Notes: generated by a model from the letters alone, not told the origin. Positions 14,884 through 22,134 are shown, counted from the first letter of the stretch. The stretch: 22,134 nucleotides of DNA from Dehalococcoidia bacterium (GCA_030615425.1 JAUWZG010000007.1:1-22134); one strand, 5' to 3'. Made by a program: numbers and translations.

Positions 14884-15018
14884 GTAGTTATGCATAGTTC
14901 TTTGGGCAACTTTTTGGAAAGGATTTGGCTCTTGGAGGTAACAGACCAAGCTTTTGTGCAATTGTTCTTGTGTTGTAGCATATCAGTTTTCGGGGACAGA
15001 TTACAGCCCCTTCATATC

Positions 15019-15363
15019 TCATCCTGACGGCGGTCTGGTATTTGGAGGTGGCGGGTTCTTCATGCCGAGGCGGAAGTCCTCCCCCGTATCTTTACGCTTC
15101 CAGTTGACCGATATGTTCTGACTGGTCGGAAAGACCATCTTAATGGCTCCCGGCCGAGGACACTCTTCAACGCAGCCACCACAATACCAGCATTCTTCGG
15201 CATAAAGGACTATGGGGGGTTTCTTCTTCTCTGGATTCGGCATCATAACATCCGTCGGGCATACCTCAACACAGAGGTTGCATCCGTGGCAAATATCAGG
15301 ATTGAACTCCACCACCTTGTTCGGTGTTGGCGGATTGGGTACCATATAAACCTTATCACTCAT
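15019..15363 (-). CDS. Ferredoxin-type subunit with two [4Fe-4S] clusters (AprB-like)
   Basis: A 114-residue electron-transfer protein. Two complete cluster motifs are visible: Cys25-x2-Cys28-x2-Cys31-x3-Cys35-Pro and Cys58-x2-Cys61-x2-Cys64-x3-Cys68-Pro. A C-terminal extension of about 40 residues (ISVNWKRKDTG, then a Pro/Asn-rich tail) follows. Such an extension, longer than in free ferredoxins, recalls AprB of adenylylsulfate reductase, which wraps around its flavoprotein. I chose the ATG at 15363: AAAGGAGAT lies about 10 nt upstream. A longer frame to 15396 would overlap the Shine-Dalgarno sequence and start just after the flavoprotein stop. It is the second gene of a two-gene transcript with the flavoprotein, 29 bp apart. 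It probably passes electrons between the FAD subunit and a cellular carrier, perhaps also the nearby AOR; this is inference. Confidence 0.88.
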   Translation of the reverse strand: MSDKVYMVPNPPTPNKVVEFNPDICHGCNLCVEVCPTDVMMPNPEKKKPPIVLYAEECWYCGGCVEECPRPGAIKMVFPTSQNISVNWKRKDTGEDFRLGMKNPPPPNTRPPSG

Positions 15364-15392
15364 TTGATTATATCTCCTTTCAAATCTGTAAT

Positions 15393-17387
15393 TCAAAGAC
15401 CACTGTGCCGCTCATAATTCTCCTCATAAGTAGGGGCATATGGCGGTTTGAGGTGATGGTCAAATGGCAGATCCCTGACCTCAACCTTGTTATCCTCCAG
15501 TCTGATGGGAAGCAACTTTTGCCACTCGGGCGGGTCAAGTTCGGGATAATCAAGCCTGTAAAAATCCAGATAGACGCTGCTTGCCTTCCGTGCCAGAGAG
15601 GCGTTCATGGTCATCTCGCCGACCGTAATAAGCGAGAAGCATTCCAGCAAACGCCCCAGTTCATGAGGATTGGAGGCGAAAGCTTTAGCTCCTTCCGTTT
15701 CCTTCAGCTCTTTGAGCAGCCTCAAACCCAAATTGAGTGTTATTTCATTCTTATACTTACCGCAGTAGTCCTGCATAACCCGGCAGATAGCGTAATTTAT
15801 TTCTTTCCAGCCGATACCATCATTGTCTTGCTTCAAAGGAGCATAGGCACGAGTCCTTTCCGCTTCTACCTGCTTGCGGTTTACCACTGGCTCGGGTGCC
15901 GTCTTGGCATAGGCGACTGCCTTTCTGCCGGCATATCTGCCGGTGGTATGTGCTTCACCATGGCAACCACCACCAAAGAGAGGGGCACCACCGGCGGCAT
16001 ATAGCCCTTCCAGAGAGGTCCTCAAATCCCAGTCAACCAGGAAGCCACCCCCAGCTAACCCTCGCACTTGTGGTGGTGATATTCCCGACCAGAAATTCGA
16101 GATCCAGTACGCCTCAGGAGGCATCACCGGTGCCTGGAGCATGTCTTTATCAGGGTCAAACCCGGCCTTGGTGAAGGTATCATATATTGGTATACGGGTC
16201 TTACCTTCGTTGCCGACCATCATACCGAATATCGCTCTCCGCTCTGATTCCGGCATTCGTGTCAGGTCGGCGTATAGTGGCAGAGTAAATTCTCCCTTGA
16301 GTATACGTTCGGGCAGGTCTCGTACAAGATCATTCAAACGGTATTCGTCCAGGTAGTAATAAAGCCCTATCCCTATGCCCAGCTGGAATTTCTGCCCCGG
16401 AGATGGCAGAAACCGCTCCTGCTGTGTTTTTAACTGCCTACCGAACACATCAACCCAGGGTACCTCTTTACCGTTAGCATCTACTATTGGAGTGCCATGA
16501 TAGGTATTGCTGGTATTAGCCATGCTGTAGGGTGCGTAGCCAAAGCCGCTCAGCACGCCAGGACCGGTCTGCTCCATGCAAGCAAGCTCAGCGCCGGCGT
16601 TCCAACCTATAGCATGACCGACACCGGCATTATTGAGGTCACCCATAGAGCTTGACGCGGTTAGTTCCGGAGCGAATAACCACAGACGACCGGCACCGCC
16701 AGTGGCGATTATGGTGGCTTTCGATTTGAAAACGTAGAACTCACCGGTTCTGGTATTAACTCCGGTCGCCCCAACAACCCGGGCTCCCTGTTTACCCCCT
16801 TCGGTGAGCAGGCTGGTTATGACGATTCTATTATAAATTTCCACACCTAACCGCTTCATCTCGTTATAGAGACAGGGTTTGATGTTATATCCCCAGACGC
16901 GTATAATGTGCCTATTCTCATAGTCGTAGGCAAACATCAACTTGGTCTCTTCATCTCTGAAGTCAGCCCCCTTGAATTCATCGTCAATATCCCTAATCTG
17001 CACCCCCATCTGCTCACATTCAAGCAGAGTATCCCAGCCTTCCTTAGTCGAAATATAGCGAACAGGTATGCTGGTGTACCCGTAGGCGCTGTCAAATACC
17101 GCCTGGGTATACATTTCCGGGGTAACCTTGGAGCAGGGGTTGGTGCAGGCGCCATGCCAGTGGTCGACTCCGGCACCCCCAGCGCCACTCCTCTTAGCCA
17201 TGCCTCTTTCCGCGACGACGGTCTTGGCTCCATTCTTAGCGGCGCTTATGGCGGCGCGGCATCCAGCAACACCGCCACCAAGAATAAGGACATCCGAAGT
17301 AATTTCGTTCACCTTGTCATAGCGTATGGGGTATGGCCACTCAGGAAGAGAAGCCTTACTTTGAATATATTCGTGCCAGGTAGTCAT
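15393..17387 (-). CDS. FAD-dependent oxidoreductase, AprA/SdhA-like flavoprotein
   Basis: A 664-residue flavoprotein of the fumarate reductase/succinate dehydrogenase/adenylylsulfate reductase alpha superfamily. The dinucleotide fold is DVLILGGGVAGCRAA (32-46) followed by the acidic end of strand 2 (VVAER). The second FAD-binding stretch reads GLYAAGGAPLFGGG with HTTGRYAGRKA. The C-terminal helical domain ends in a YRLDYPELDPPEWQ stretch much like AprA, and length and ferredoxin partner also fit AprA more than SdhA. No sulfate-reduction genes (sat, dsr, qmo) are in the window, so APS reductase activity is not supported. Oxidation or reduction of an organic acid or CoA-linked substrate is equally possible. 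GGAGGA lies eight bases before the ATG. It is divergent from AOR 2 across a shared 341-bp control region. Confidence 0.85.
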   Translation of the reverse strand: MTTWHEYIQSKASLPEWPYPIRYDKVNEITSDVLILGGGVAGCRAAISAAKNGAKTVVAERGMAKRSGAGGAGVDHWHGACTNPCSKVTPEMYTQAVFDSAYGYTSIPVRYISTKEGWDTLLECEQMGVQIRDIDDEFKGADFRDEETKLMFAYDYENRHIIRVWGYNIKPCLYNEMKRLGVEIYNRIVITSLLTEGGKQGARVVGATGVNTRTGEFYVFKSKATIIATGGAGRLWLFAPELTASSSMGDLNNAGVGHAIGWNAGAELACMEQTGPGVLSGFGYAPYSMANTSNTYHGTPIVDANGKEVPWVDVFGRQLKTQQERFLPSPGQKFQLGIGIGLYYYLDEYRLNDLVRDLPERILKGEFTLPLYADLTRMPESERRAIFGMMVGNEGKTRIPIYDTFTKAGFDPDKDMLQAPVMPPEAYWISNFWSGISPPQVRGLAGGGFLVDWDLRTSLEGLYAAGGAPLFGGGCHGEAHTTGRYAGRKAVAYAKTAPEPVVNRKQVEAERTRAYAPLKQDNDGIGWKEINYAICRVMQDYCGKYKNEITLNLGLRLLKELKETEGAKAFASNPHELGRLLECFSLITVGEMTMNASLARKASSVYLDFYRLDYPELDPPEWQKLLPIRLEDNKVEVRDLPFDHHLKPPYAPTYEENYERHSGL

Positions 17388-17472
17388 GTGTGTATCCTCC
17401 CTCTTTAGATTAATCGTTTAAGCAGTTTCCTAAAGCGGTTGCTTACCATAGTTGGAGGAAATTCCCCTGGTT

Positions 17473-17502
17473 ATCCTACTCCCTCTTTTTAACAGGAGTC
17501 AA
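17473..17502 (-). promoter_or_regulatory. Candidate promoter for the flavoprotein/ferredoxin genes
   Basis: Minus strand: TTGACT (17502-17497), an 18-bp spacer, TAGGAT (17478-17473). The -35 is a 5/6 match and the -10 a 4/6 match. The leader would be about 80 nt, ending with a good Shine-Dalgarno sequence before the ATG at 17387. Confidence 0.42.
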
Positions 17503-17602
17503 ATCCTCAAGGGAAGCGGTAGAAGGTGCAATCACGCCTATTTAGATTAGCCTATCACTTGTGCCCCCATGGTCTCTTCATTTATGCCGCCCAATTTCAT
17601 GC

Positions 17603-17637
17603 ATTCCAAGCCGTTGTTAAGGCATAGAACTTGGAAT
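17603..17637. promoter_or_regulatory. Inverted repeat, possible operator
   Basis: ATTCCAAG (17603-17610) and CTTGGAAT (17630-17637) are perfect 8-bp inverted arms separated by 19 bp, about 24 bp upstream of the -35 box for AOR 2. The spacing suits two helical turns between half-sites. There is no T-run, so it is not a terminator. Confidence 0.35.
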
Positions 17638-17660
17638 TAACGATGCAACGTCGTTCTATC

Positions 17661-17688
17661 TTGATATCAGGCTAGAAACGAGTATAAT
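17661..17688 (+). promoter_or_regulatory. Sigma70-like promoter for AOR 2
   Basis: TTGATA (17661-17666; 5/6), a 16-bp spacer, then a perfect TATAAT (17683-17688). Predicted initiation is near 17695, about 34 nt before the GTG start at 17729. The leader contains GGAG and AAGGA. Confidence 0.65.
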
Positions 17689-17728
17689 GCTAGTATGCTG
17701 AGAAATTAACGGAGAAAGGACTCAAGAA

Positions 17729-19537
17729 GTGACTGCTGGGTATATGGGAAAGCTATTATTCGTGAATCTTTCCACAGGGGGGATAAAAGAGGAAACGCCT
17801 GACGAGAGCCTCTATCGAGATTTCATCGGAGGCTATGGCATTGGGGCTAGGGTTATTTATAGCCACCAGAAGGGTAGGGTGGACCCGCTGGGACCGGAGA
17901 ATACGCTTGGCCTGGTTACCGGCCCGCTCACCGGTACTCCGGCACCTTTTGGTTGTCGATATGTAGCTGTAGCGAAATCGCCACTCACTGGCGGGTGGGG
18001 AGATGCCAATTGCGGCGGAGATTTCGGCCCTAACCTTAGGTTCGCCGGCTATGATGGTGTATTTTTTACCGGCATTTCCGAAAAGCCAGTTTACCTCTCT
18101 ATTGACAATGGCAAAGCCCAGTTAAGAGCGGCGACTCACCTCTGGGGAAAAGTTACCTTTGAAACTGATGATATGCTGCAGGCTGAACACGGTAAAGCGG
18201 TTAAGGTTGTCAGCATCGGTCCGGCCGGGGAGAAACTCTCTCTTGTTGCCTGCCTTATGAACAATAGAGTAGATGCGGCTGGGCGCTCGGGGCTGGGTGC
18301 AGTAATGGGCTCCAAAAAGCTCAAGGCAGTGGTAGTAAAGGGAGACCGGAAGGTTCCCATAGCCGATATCGAGGCGGCCGATAGGTTGAGACGGAAGCAT
18401 GTAGCCGATATGAAGGCTTTAGAATTCTTTGAGGATTTCCACAAGTATGGCACCAGTGGACACACCGCCGAGTCGGCCCACAGCGGTGATACACCGGTTA
18501 AAAACTGGGGCGGCATTGGCGTCATTGACTTACCCGATGTCTCAGCTTTGCATAAAGATGTGGTAAATGCCAACGTGGAAAGTAGAACAGGCTGCTGGCG
18601 TTGTCCGGCGGCTTGCAAAGGCAGACTAAAAGAGGGAGCCGGCGAGTATAAGTACCCGGCTGGCATTCACCGAGCGGAATATGAAACCCAGGCCGCCTTC
18701 GGAGCGATATGCCTCAACAACAATAGCGAAGCAATAGCCATGGCGGGCTACATCTGCGACAGCTATGGACTGGATACTATCTCCACCGGTACTATCATCG
18801 CCTTTGCCATGGAATGTTATGAGCATGGTCTTATTACCAAGGCGGATACCGACGGGATTGAGCTAACCTGGGGTAATCATCAGGCTATGATTGCCATGCT
18901 CGAGAAGATTGCCCGGCGGGAGGGCTTCGGTGATGTCCTCGCCGACGGGGTAAAGGTAGCCGCCGAGAGAATCGGAAAGGGAGCCGAGGAATATGCAGTA
19001 CATATCGGGGGGCAGGAGCTGGGGATGCACGACCCCCGATTTGATTTCCCGCCCTTTGCCGGTATACCGGCAGCCGCCAGGTACCAGATGGATGCTACCC
19101 CTGGCCGACACACCACTGGTTTTGGACCCTCTCAATTCCAGGGTTATGTGGTTAATGCTACCGGACTTTGCCTGCATAGTAACCTCGCGGTGGCTGACCC
19201 CAACAAGTACCTAGTGGGATTCATGAGCGCCGTGACCGGTTGGGACCGTTCCCTGGATGAGCTGCTCAGGTGCGGCGAGAGGATTGCCAATATAAGGCAC
19301 GTCTTTACCCTTCGCGAAGGTATCAATCCTCTGGAACTCAAGGTACACGGCAGAATAATCGGTCGCCCTCCTCAGAAAGAAGGTCCGCTGGCTGGGGTAT
19401 CGTCAGATATCGAGGCTCAAGCCTATTGGAACCTTGGCGCCCTTGATTGGGACCGGGAAACAACCAAACCAAGCAAGAGAAAGCTGTTGGAATTGGGCCT
19501 AGATGATATAGCCCGTGAGCTCTGGCCGCCTAAATAG
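17729..19537 (+). CDS. Tungsten-dependent aldehyde:ferredoxin oxidoreductase (AOR 2)
   Basis: Second AOR-family enzyme, 602 residues, GTG start nine or so bases after AAGGA. It has the standard opening (MGKLLFVNLS), GGYGIGARV and the GGDFG pterin-binding segment. The [4Fe-4S] ligands are Cys289-x2-Cys292-x3-Cys296 and Cys481 in NATGLCLHSN. The HRAEYETQ region aligns with the active-site Glu region. It is only moderately similar to AOR 1: the C-terminal third differs, and the active-site loop around 425-460 (DPRFDFPPFAGIPAA) has no counterpart of the GASHMYG stretch of AOR 1, so a different substrate is likely. A MoaD-like gene follows closely. The divergent flavoprotein/ferredoxin genes could take up or supply its electrons; this is inference from position. 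Confidence 0.94.
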   Translation: MTAGYMGKLLFVNLSTGGIKEETPDESLYRDFIGGYGIGARVIYSHQKGRVDPLGPENTLGLVTGPLTGTPAPFGCRYVAVAKSPLTGGWGDANCGGDFGPNLRFAGYDGVFFTGISEKPVYLSIDNGKAQLRAATHLWGKVTFETDDMLQAEHGKAVKVVSIGPAGEKLSLVACLMNNRVDAAGRSGLGAVMGSKKLKAVVVKGDRKVPIADIEAADRLRRKHVADMKALEFFEDFHKYGTSGHTAESAHSGDTPVKNWGGIGVIDLPDVSALHKDVVNANVESRTGCWRCPAACKGRLKEGAGEYKYPAGIHRAEYETQAAFGAICLNNNSEAIAMAGYICDSYGLDTISTGTIIAFAMECYEHGLITKADTDGIELTWGNHQAMIAMLEKIARREGFGDVLADGVKVAAERIGKGAEEYAVHIGGQELGMHDPRFDFPPFAGIPAAARYQMDATPGRHTTGFGPSQFQGYVVNATGLCLHSNLAVADPNKYLVGFMSAVTGWDRSLDELLRCGERIANIRHVFTLREGINPLELKVHGRIIGRPPQKEGPLAGVSSDIEAQAYWNLGALDWDRETTKPSKRKLLELGLDDIARELWPPK

Positions 19538-19568
19538 TATTAATCAGCAGAAATGGGAGCATCAGGCT

Positions 19569-19850
19569 ATGTTTAGATGCGTTGTGCAGATGTTCGGGCT
19601 ACCGAACGAGATAACCGAGCTGCGGGAGGTGGAGGTCGAGTTAAATGATGGGGCAACTCTCAGAGATGTTGTTGCCGCGCTCAAAGATAAAATCCCGGCG
19701 CTTGAGGGGACGGCTATTCGTGCCGGGGGAGACCAGCTGGTGGAGCATTACAAGTTCAATGTCAACGGGCGCTTTTACTATGACGACATGGACCTTCAAC
19801 TTCAGAGCGGCGACCGTATTGCCCTGCTTGTCCCCATTGCCGGCGGATGA
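19569..19850 (+). CDS. MoaD/ThiS-family sulfur carrier paired with AOR 2
   Basis: Beta-grasp sulfur carrier of 93 residues ending IALLVPIAGG, with the Gly-Gly tail required for thiocarboxylation. The mid-region has the family pattern VELNDGATLRDVV, and DMDLQLQSGDRIALL leads to the tail. I chose the ATG at 19569, with GGAG (19556-19559) nine bases upstream. A longer frame from 19515 would overlap the AOR 2 end and add 18 residues with no family resemblance. The gene is 31 bp after AOR 2, mirroring the carrier/AOR pair at 12338-14487 but in the opposite order. It probably supplies dithiolene sulfur for tungstopterin. It converges on the crotonase gene with a 19-bp gap. Confidence 0.88.
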   Translation: MFRCVVQMFGLPNEITELREVEVELNDGATLRDVVAALKDKIPALEGTAIRAGGDQLVEHYKFNVNGRFYYDDMDLQLQSGDRIALLVPIAGG

Positions 19851-19869
19851 ACAGACGTATTATTCCGGC

Positions 19870-20736
19870 TTACTTATCCAGCGACTTATAGAAATCCTGC
19901 TTCTCGTGAGCCGCCTTCTTCACCCCCTTGTCCCTTCTCTCCTTGAAGAAATTAAACTCGTCCGGCTCAAAGCTTATGTTTGTTCCCATGGTATGCATCA
20001 TATAAGCATGGGTCAAACCCTGGGTTACCCCCATAATGTCGTAGAGGAAATGCCGTGACGTCTTACCAATGGCAATACCATCACGAGGGAAGCGGGCTAA
20101 TCCTTCGGCGAGTTCATTAACCTCGGCTTCCAGCTTATCGGCAGGGACGGCCCTGTTTACCAGCCCGATCTGACTGGCTTCCTTCCCATCAATCATTTTA
20201 CCGGTAATACAAAGCTCCAGGGCTCGTGTCAACCCACACCGCAGTACCAGAATTGGTGAGATAGTGTTGCCGGCTAAACCGAGCCTCTCCTCGACATGAC
20301 CGAGCTTACAGTCTTCAGAAGCTATAATGAGGTCGCAATTAAGAAACAGGTCTAACGCGGCACCGAGAAGGTAACCATGCACCTGGGCTATAGTCAACTT
20401 GTGGCACAGTAATAGCTCCTGAGACTGTTCCCAGAAGGTGCGCCTATCAAAGTGCAATCGCACCCTCTGACTGGGGCGACGTCCTTTCTCTCCAGGCTTT
20501 GGCTCCTTCCAACCATAAACGAAACCAACCTGGCTCAAGTCTGCCCCAGCGCTAAGAGCACGGCCGGCTCCTTTAAAAATTACTACCTTGACATCATCAT
20601 CCTCGTTGACTTCATTTATCGCTTTGCTTATTTCGTCGTTGAGTTCCGGACACATGGCATTCAATGTTTTGGGACGGTTCAAGGTTACGCGGGCGATATA
20701 ATCACTCTTCTCATAGATAATATTCTTGTATTTCAT
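19870..20736 (-). CDS. Enoyl-CoA hydratase/isomerase family protein (crotonase fold)
   Basis: Acts on a CoA thioester: hydration, isomerisation or hydrolysis through an oxyanion hole. It has 288 residues with the hallmark SAGAD (63-67 region, oxyanion residue Ala65) and HGYLLGAALDLFLNCD (120-135, second oxyanion residue near Gly125). Glu149/150 in GHVEERLGL aligns with the second catalytic Glu of rat hydratase (Glu164). The first catalytic Glu (Glu144 in rat) appears as Asp129. A charged loop at about 75-100 is longer than usual. So the exact reaction need not be hydration. The start at 20736 is favoured because GGAGG is six bases upstream; the in-frame ATG at 20742 lies almost inside that site. 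It is divergent from the fused CoA-transferase, which suggests a shared pathway. Confidence 0.88.
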   Translation of the reverse strand: MKYKNIIYEKSDYIARVTLNRPKTLNAMCPELNDEISKAINEVNEDDDVKVVIFKGAGRALSAGADLSQVGFVYGWKEPKPGEKGRRPSQRVRLHFDRRTFWEQSQELLLCHKLTIAQVHGYLLGAALDLFLNCDLIIASEDCKLGHVEERLGLAGNTISPILVLRCGLTRALELCITGKMIDGKEASQIGLVNRAVPADKLEAEVNELAEGLARFPRDGIAIGKTSRHFLYDIMGVTQGLTHAYMMHTMGTNISFEPDEFNFFKERRDKGVKKAAHEKQDFYKSLDK

Positions 20737-20839
20737 TGGCATCCTCCGCAGATATGGTATAATTTCAAGAACAAACGATTTTTAGTCAGCAACTGGTCGT
20801 TTCAATATTGTAATCCATTTTATGGGCTCTTACAAATTG

Positions 20840-20849
20840 CCTCTAGAGG
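20840..20849. promoter_or_regulatory. 10-bp palindrome in the crotonase/CoA-transferase gap
   Basis: CCTCTAGAGG is a perfect palindrome midway in the divergent gap (20737-20901), about 40 bp upstream of the rightward -10. It could be an operator half-site, but a 10-bp palindrome may also occur by chance. Confidence 0.25.
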
Positions 20850-20885
20850 TGAACAACCTTCTAATGTGGGTACCGCGCTCGGCTG

Positions 20886-20894
20886 TGCTATAAT
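20886..20894 (+). promoter_or_regulatory. Extended -10 promoter for the CoA-transferase gene
   Basis: TGCTATAAT: a perfect TATAAT (20889-20894) with the TGn extension. The -35 region is poor. Transcription would begin about 20901, one base before the ATG at 20902, which has no Shine-Dalgarno sequence. This fits a leaderless message. Confidence 0.5.
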
Positions 20895-20901
20895 TATGAA
20901 C

Positions 20902-22134
20902 ATGAGTGACGTTACCGGCTATAACCGGGAGCCTGAAAGCAAGCTTTTGCCCCTCAAGGAAGCGGTTAGACGCCACGTGAAACCGGGAATGAAATTACAT
21001 CTTGCCGGCGGCATAGGAGGACCCAGCGCCGCAATTTGTGAGATTATCCGACAATACTATGGTACCACCCCCAATTTCGTGCTCATTCAAAGCACACTGT
21101 CAGGTCATGCGCTAAACCTCCTCCACTGCAACCTGGTTAAGAAGCTGATTTTCTCCGCCTGCGCCGACATATCGACTTCAGGACGCCCCAGCAAGATAAT
21201 GCAGAAAGTCTGGGCAGAAAAGAGCATTGAACTGGAAAACTGGTCTCTCTGCTCCCTCCAGCAGGGGCTTATGGCGGGAGCGCTGGGCGTTAGCTTCATG
21301 CCGACTCGTTCTATCGCCCGGAGCAGTATGGCACTGGATAACAAAGAGTCCTTTCAGGAAATTGATAACCCCTTCGGGGGTGGAGCAAAGACAGGCGTAG
21401 TGAAAGCCATTAGCCCTGATATCTCCATAGTTCACGGGTGCGTTGCCGATGAACAGGGTAATACCATTTTACCTATCCCCTATGGCGATGACCTCTGGGG
21501 ACCCCTGGCCAGCATTAACGGGGTGCTGGTTACCGTCGAGAAGATTGTGCCCGCTGATTTTATAAAGAAATATGCCGCCCTGGTAAAAATACCCGGCCAT
21601 ATCGTCAGGGTGGTGTCGGTAGCGCCGTTAGGGCTTCACCCCTTTTCGCTAGCTAACCCGGGGATAAGCAGCTTTAACGCCTACGAAGCCGATACGAAGT
21701 TTCTAGAAGACCTGCGCCGGGCATTTTCCGATAGCAACAAACTTGATGCCTGGATAAAGGAGTGGGTAATAGATTGCGCCACGCCGAAAGATTACCTAAA
21801 TAAATTGGGTAGCCAGAGGGTAAAGGCCCTTAAGCAGATAACTATTGAGGGCGCCGAGCACCATGATTTTCCAGTAACATCCGCTCCCGAACCGGAGCCA
21901 GAATATGGCTCCGAAGAAATGATGCTGATTGTGGCGTCCAGGGAGATAACCAGGAGTATGCTGAAAGCCAAACACAGAAACATCCTTATGGGTGCCGGCT
22001 CTCGAACAGTCGCCGTGTTACTGGCATATTATCAGCTCAAAGCTGAAGGGCATGAACTGGAGCTCATTACCGGGAATGGGCAGATTGGATACGAGCCCCA
22101 ACCGGCAGAGCTAGCCATACAAAGCGTCGCCGGG
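20902..22134 (+). CDS. Fused CoA-transferase-superfamily protein (family I, GctA-GctB/IpdAB-like), 3' end outside window
   Basis: The frame stays open from 20896/20902 to the last base (about 411 residues seen). The alpha half shows VKPGMKLHLAGGIGGPS, then LENWSLCSLQQGLMAGALGV and SFMPTRS, as in glutaconate CoA-transferase alpha and IpdA. After a short acidic linker (PEPEPEYGSEE) a beta half begins (MLIVASREI), with GAGSRTVAVLL and ELITGNGQIGYEP. Here the family I catalytic Glu (the Glu of ESG in GctB) is absent: the position reads Thr/Gly. IpdB, part of the ring-cleaving hydrolase IpdAB of steroid breakdown, also lacks it, while a Glu in the alpha half (here Glu112 or Glu114 counted from 20896) remains. 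A hydrolase or lyase role is therefore possible. The start at ATG 20902 fits leaderless initiation; the ATG at 20896 is the alternative. Confidence 0.85.
   Translation, partial: MSDVTGYNREPESKLLPLKEAVRRHVKPGMKLHLAGGIGGPSAAICEIIRQYYGTTPNFVLIQSTLSGHALNLLHCNLVKKLIFSACADISTSGRPSKIMQKVWAEKSIELENWSLCSLQQGLMAGALGVSFMPTRSIARSSMALDNKESFQEIDNPFGGGAKTGVVKAISPDISIVHGCVADEQGNTILPIPYGDDLWGPLASINGVLVTVEKIVPADFIKKYAALVKIPGHIVRVVSVAPLGLHPFSLANPGISSFNAYEADTKFLEDLRRAFSDSNKLDAWIKEWVIDCATPKDYLNKLGSQRVKALKQITIEGAEHHDFPVTSAPEPEPEYGSEEMMLIVASREITRSMLKAKHRNILMGAGSRTVAVLLAYYQLKAEGHELELITGNGQIGYEPQPAELAIQSVAG

Larger units (their letters stand above)
17388..17728. other. Divergent intergenic control region (341 bp)
   Basis: No gene is seen on either strand. 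It holds a leftward promoter (17473-17502) for the flavoprotein/ferredoxin pair, a rightward promoter (17661-17688) for AOR 2, and an 8-bp inverted repeat at 17603-17637. It also holds a short palindrome AACG-T-CGTT (17647-17655) just upstream of the rightward -35, and TAGAAC/GTTCTA (17625-17630 and 17653-17658). The sequence TTTAGATTA occurs twice, near each end of the leftward half. Confidence 0.6.

Noticed and set aside
14985..15010. GGGG/CCCC hairpin downstream of the ferredoxin gene as an intrinsic terminator
   Set aside because: Only four paired bases, a loop of 11, and no T-run; it is too weak to call.
15324..16004. 226-residue plus-strand frame over the flavoprotein gene
   Set aside because: It runs antisense through a clear AprA-like coding sequence, has no recognisable domain and no good Shine-Dalgarno sequence, and has composition typical of a shadow frame.
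15393..17387. Calling the flavoprotein aprA (adenylylsulfate reductase) outright
   Set aside because: Active-site residues cannot be verified by eye and no other sulfate-reduction gene is present.
16908..17408. 166-residue plus-strand frame over the flavoprotein N-terminus
   Set aside because: Antisense shadow of the FAD-binding fold; it would also overlap the flavoprotein Shine-Dalgarno sequence.

Overview
The window reads as a piece of chromosome from an anaerobic, catabolically versatile bacterium. The best guess is an uncultured Chloroflexota of the Dehalococcoidia type. This is an inference from gene content: two tungsten-type aldehyde:ferredoxin oxidoreductases (AORs), a corrinoid reductive activator with a methyltetrahydrofolate methyltransferase-like protein, many CoA-ester and short-chain dehydrogenase (SDR) genes, bacterial Shine-Dalgarno sites and sigma70-like promoters. 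Base composition is near balanced. No 16S or other phylogenetic marker is present, so the assignment is tentative.

Layout. (1) 1-2345: a HerA-like ATPase, open at its 5' end, overlapping a patatin-like phospholipase. (2) 2358-2987 (-): an MtnX/SerB-like HAD phosphatase, divergent from the next block. (3) 3145-7480: acyl-CoA ligase, RACo-type corrinoid activator and MeTr-like protein in one tight run. (4) 7640-14487: a long same-strand run of SDR, C-GCAxxG-C-C redox protein, SDR, SDR, phosphohistidine-swivel (PEP-utilizer-like) protein, MoaD-like sulfur carrier and AOR. A second promoter lies before the phosphohistidine gene. (5) 14488-15018: a mobile-element scar. It holds a 3' fragment of a tRNA-Val(UAC) gene, a 15-bp direct repeat, a truncated ORF and a short ribbon-helix-helix gene with an apparent leaderless promoter. 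(6) 15019-17387 (-): a 2x[4Fe-4S] ferredoxin and an AprA/SdhA-like flavoprotein, divergent from (7) 17729-19850: a second AOR with its own MoaD-like carrier. (8) 19870-20736 (-): a crotonase. (9) 20902 to the end: a fused CoA-transferase-superfamily protein, open at the 3' end.

How the genes may work together (inference). The SDRs could interconvert alcohols and carbonyls. The AORs would then oxidise aldehydes to acids, or reduce acids, with ferredoxin. The ligase would activate acids to CoA esters, and the crotonase and CoA-transferase-like protein would process the esters. The transferase lacks the usual catalytic Glu in its beta half, which recalls the ring-cleaving hydrolase IpdAB, so breakdown of cyclic compounds is a hypothesis worth testing. 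The phosphohistidine protein resembles the His-carrying subunit of phenylphosphate synthase in layout, but no ATP-grasp partner is present here.

The least expected signals are the phosphohistidine/AOR/SDR operon, a shared extended -10 palindrome at two or three promoters, the tRNA-Val attachment scar, and the Glu-less fused CoA-transferase.
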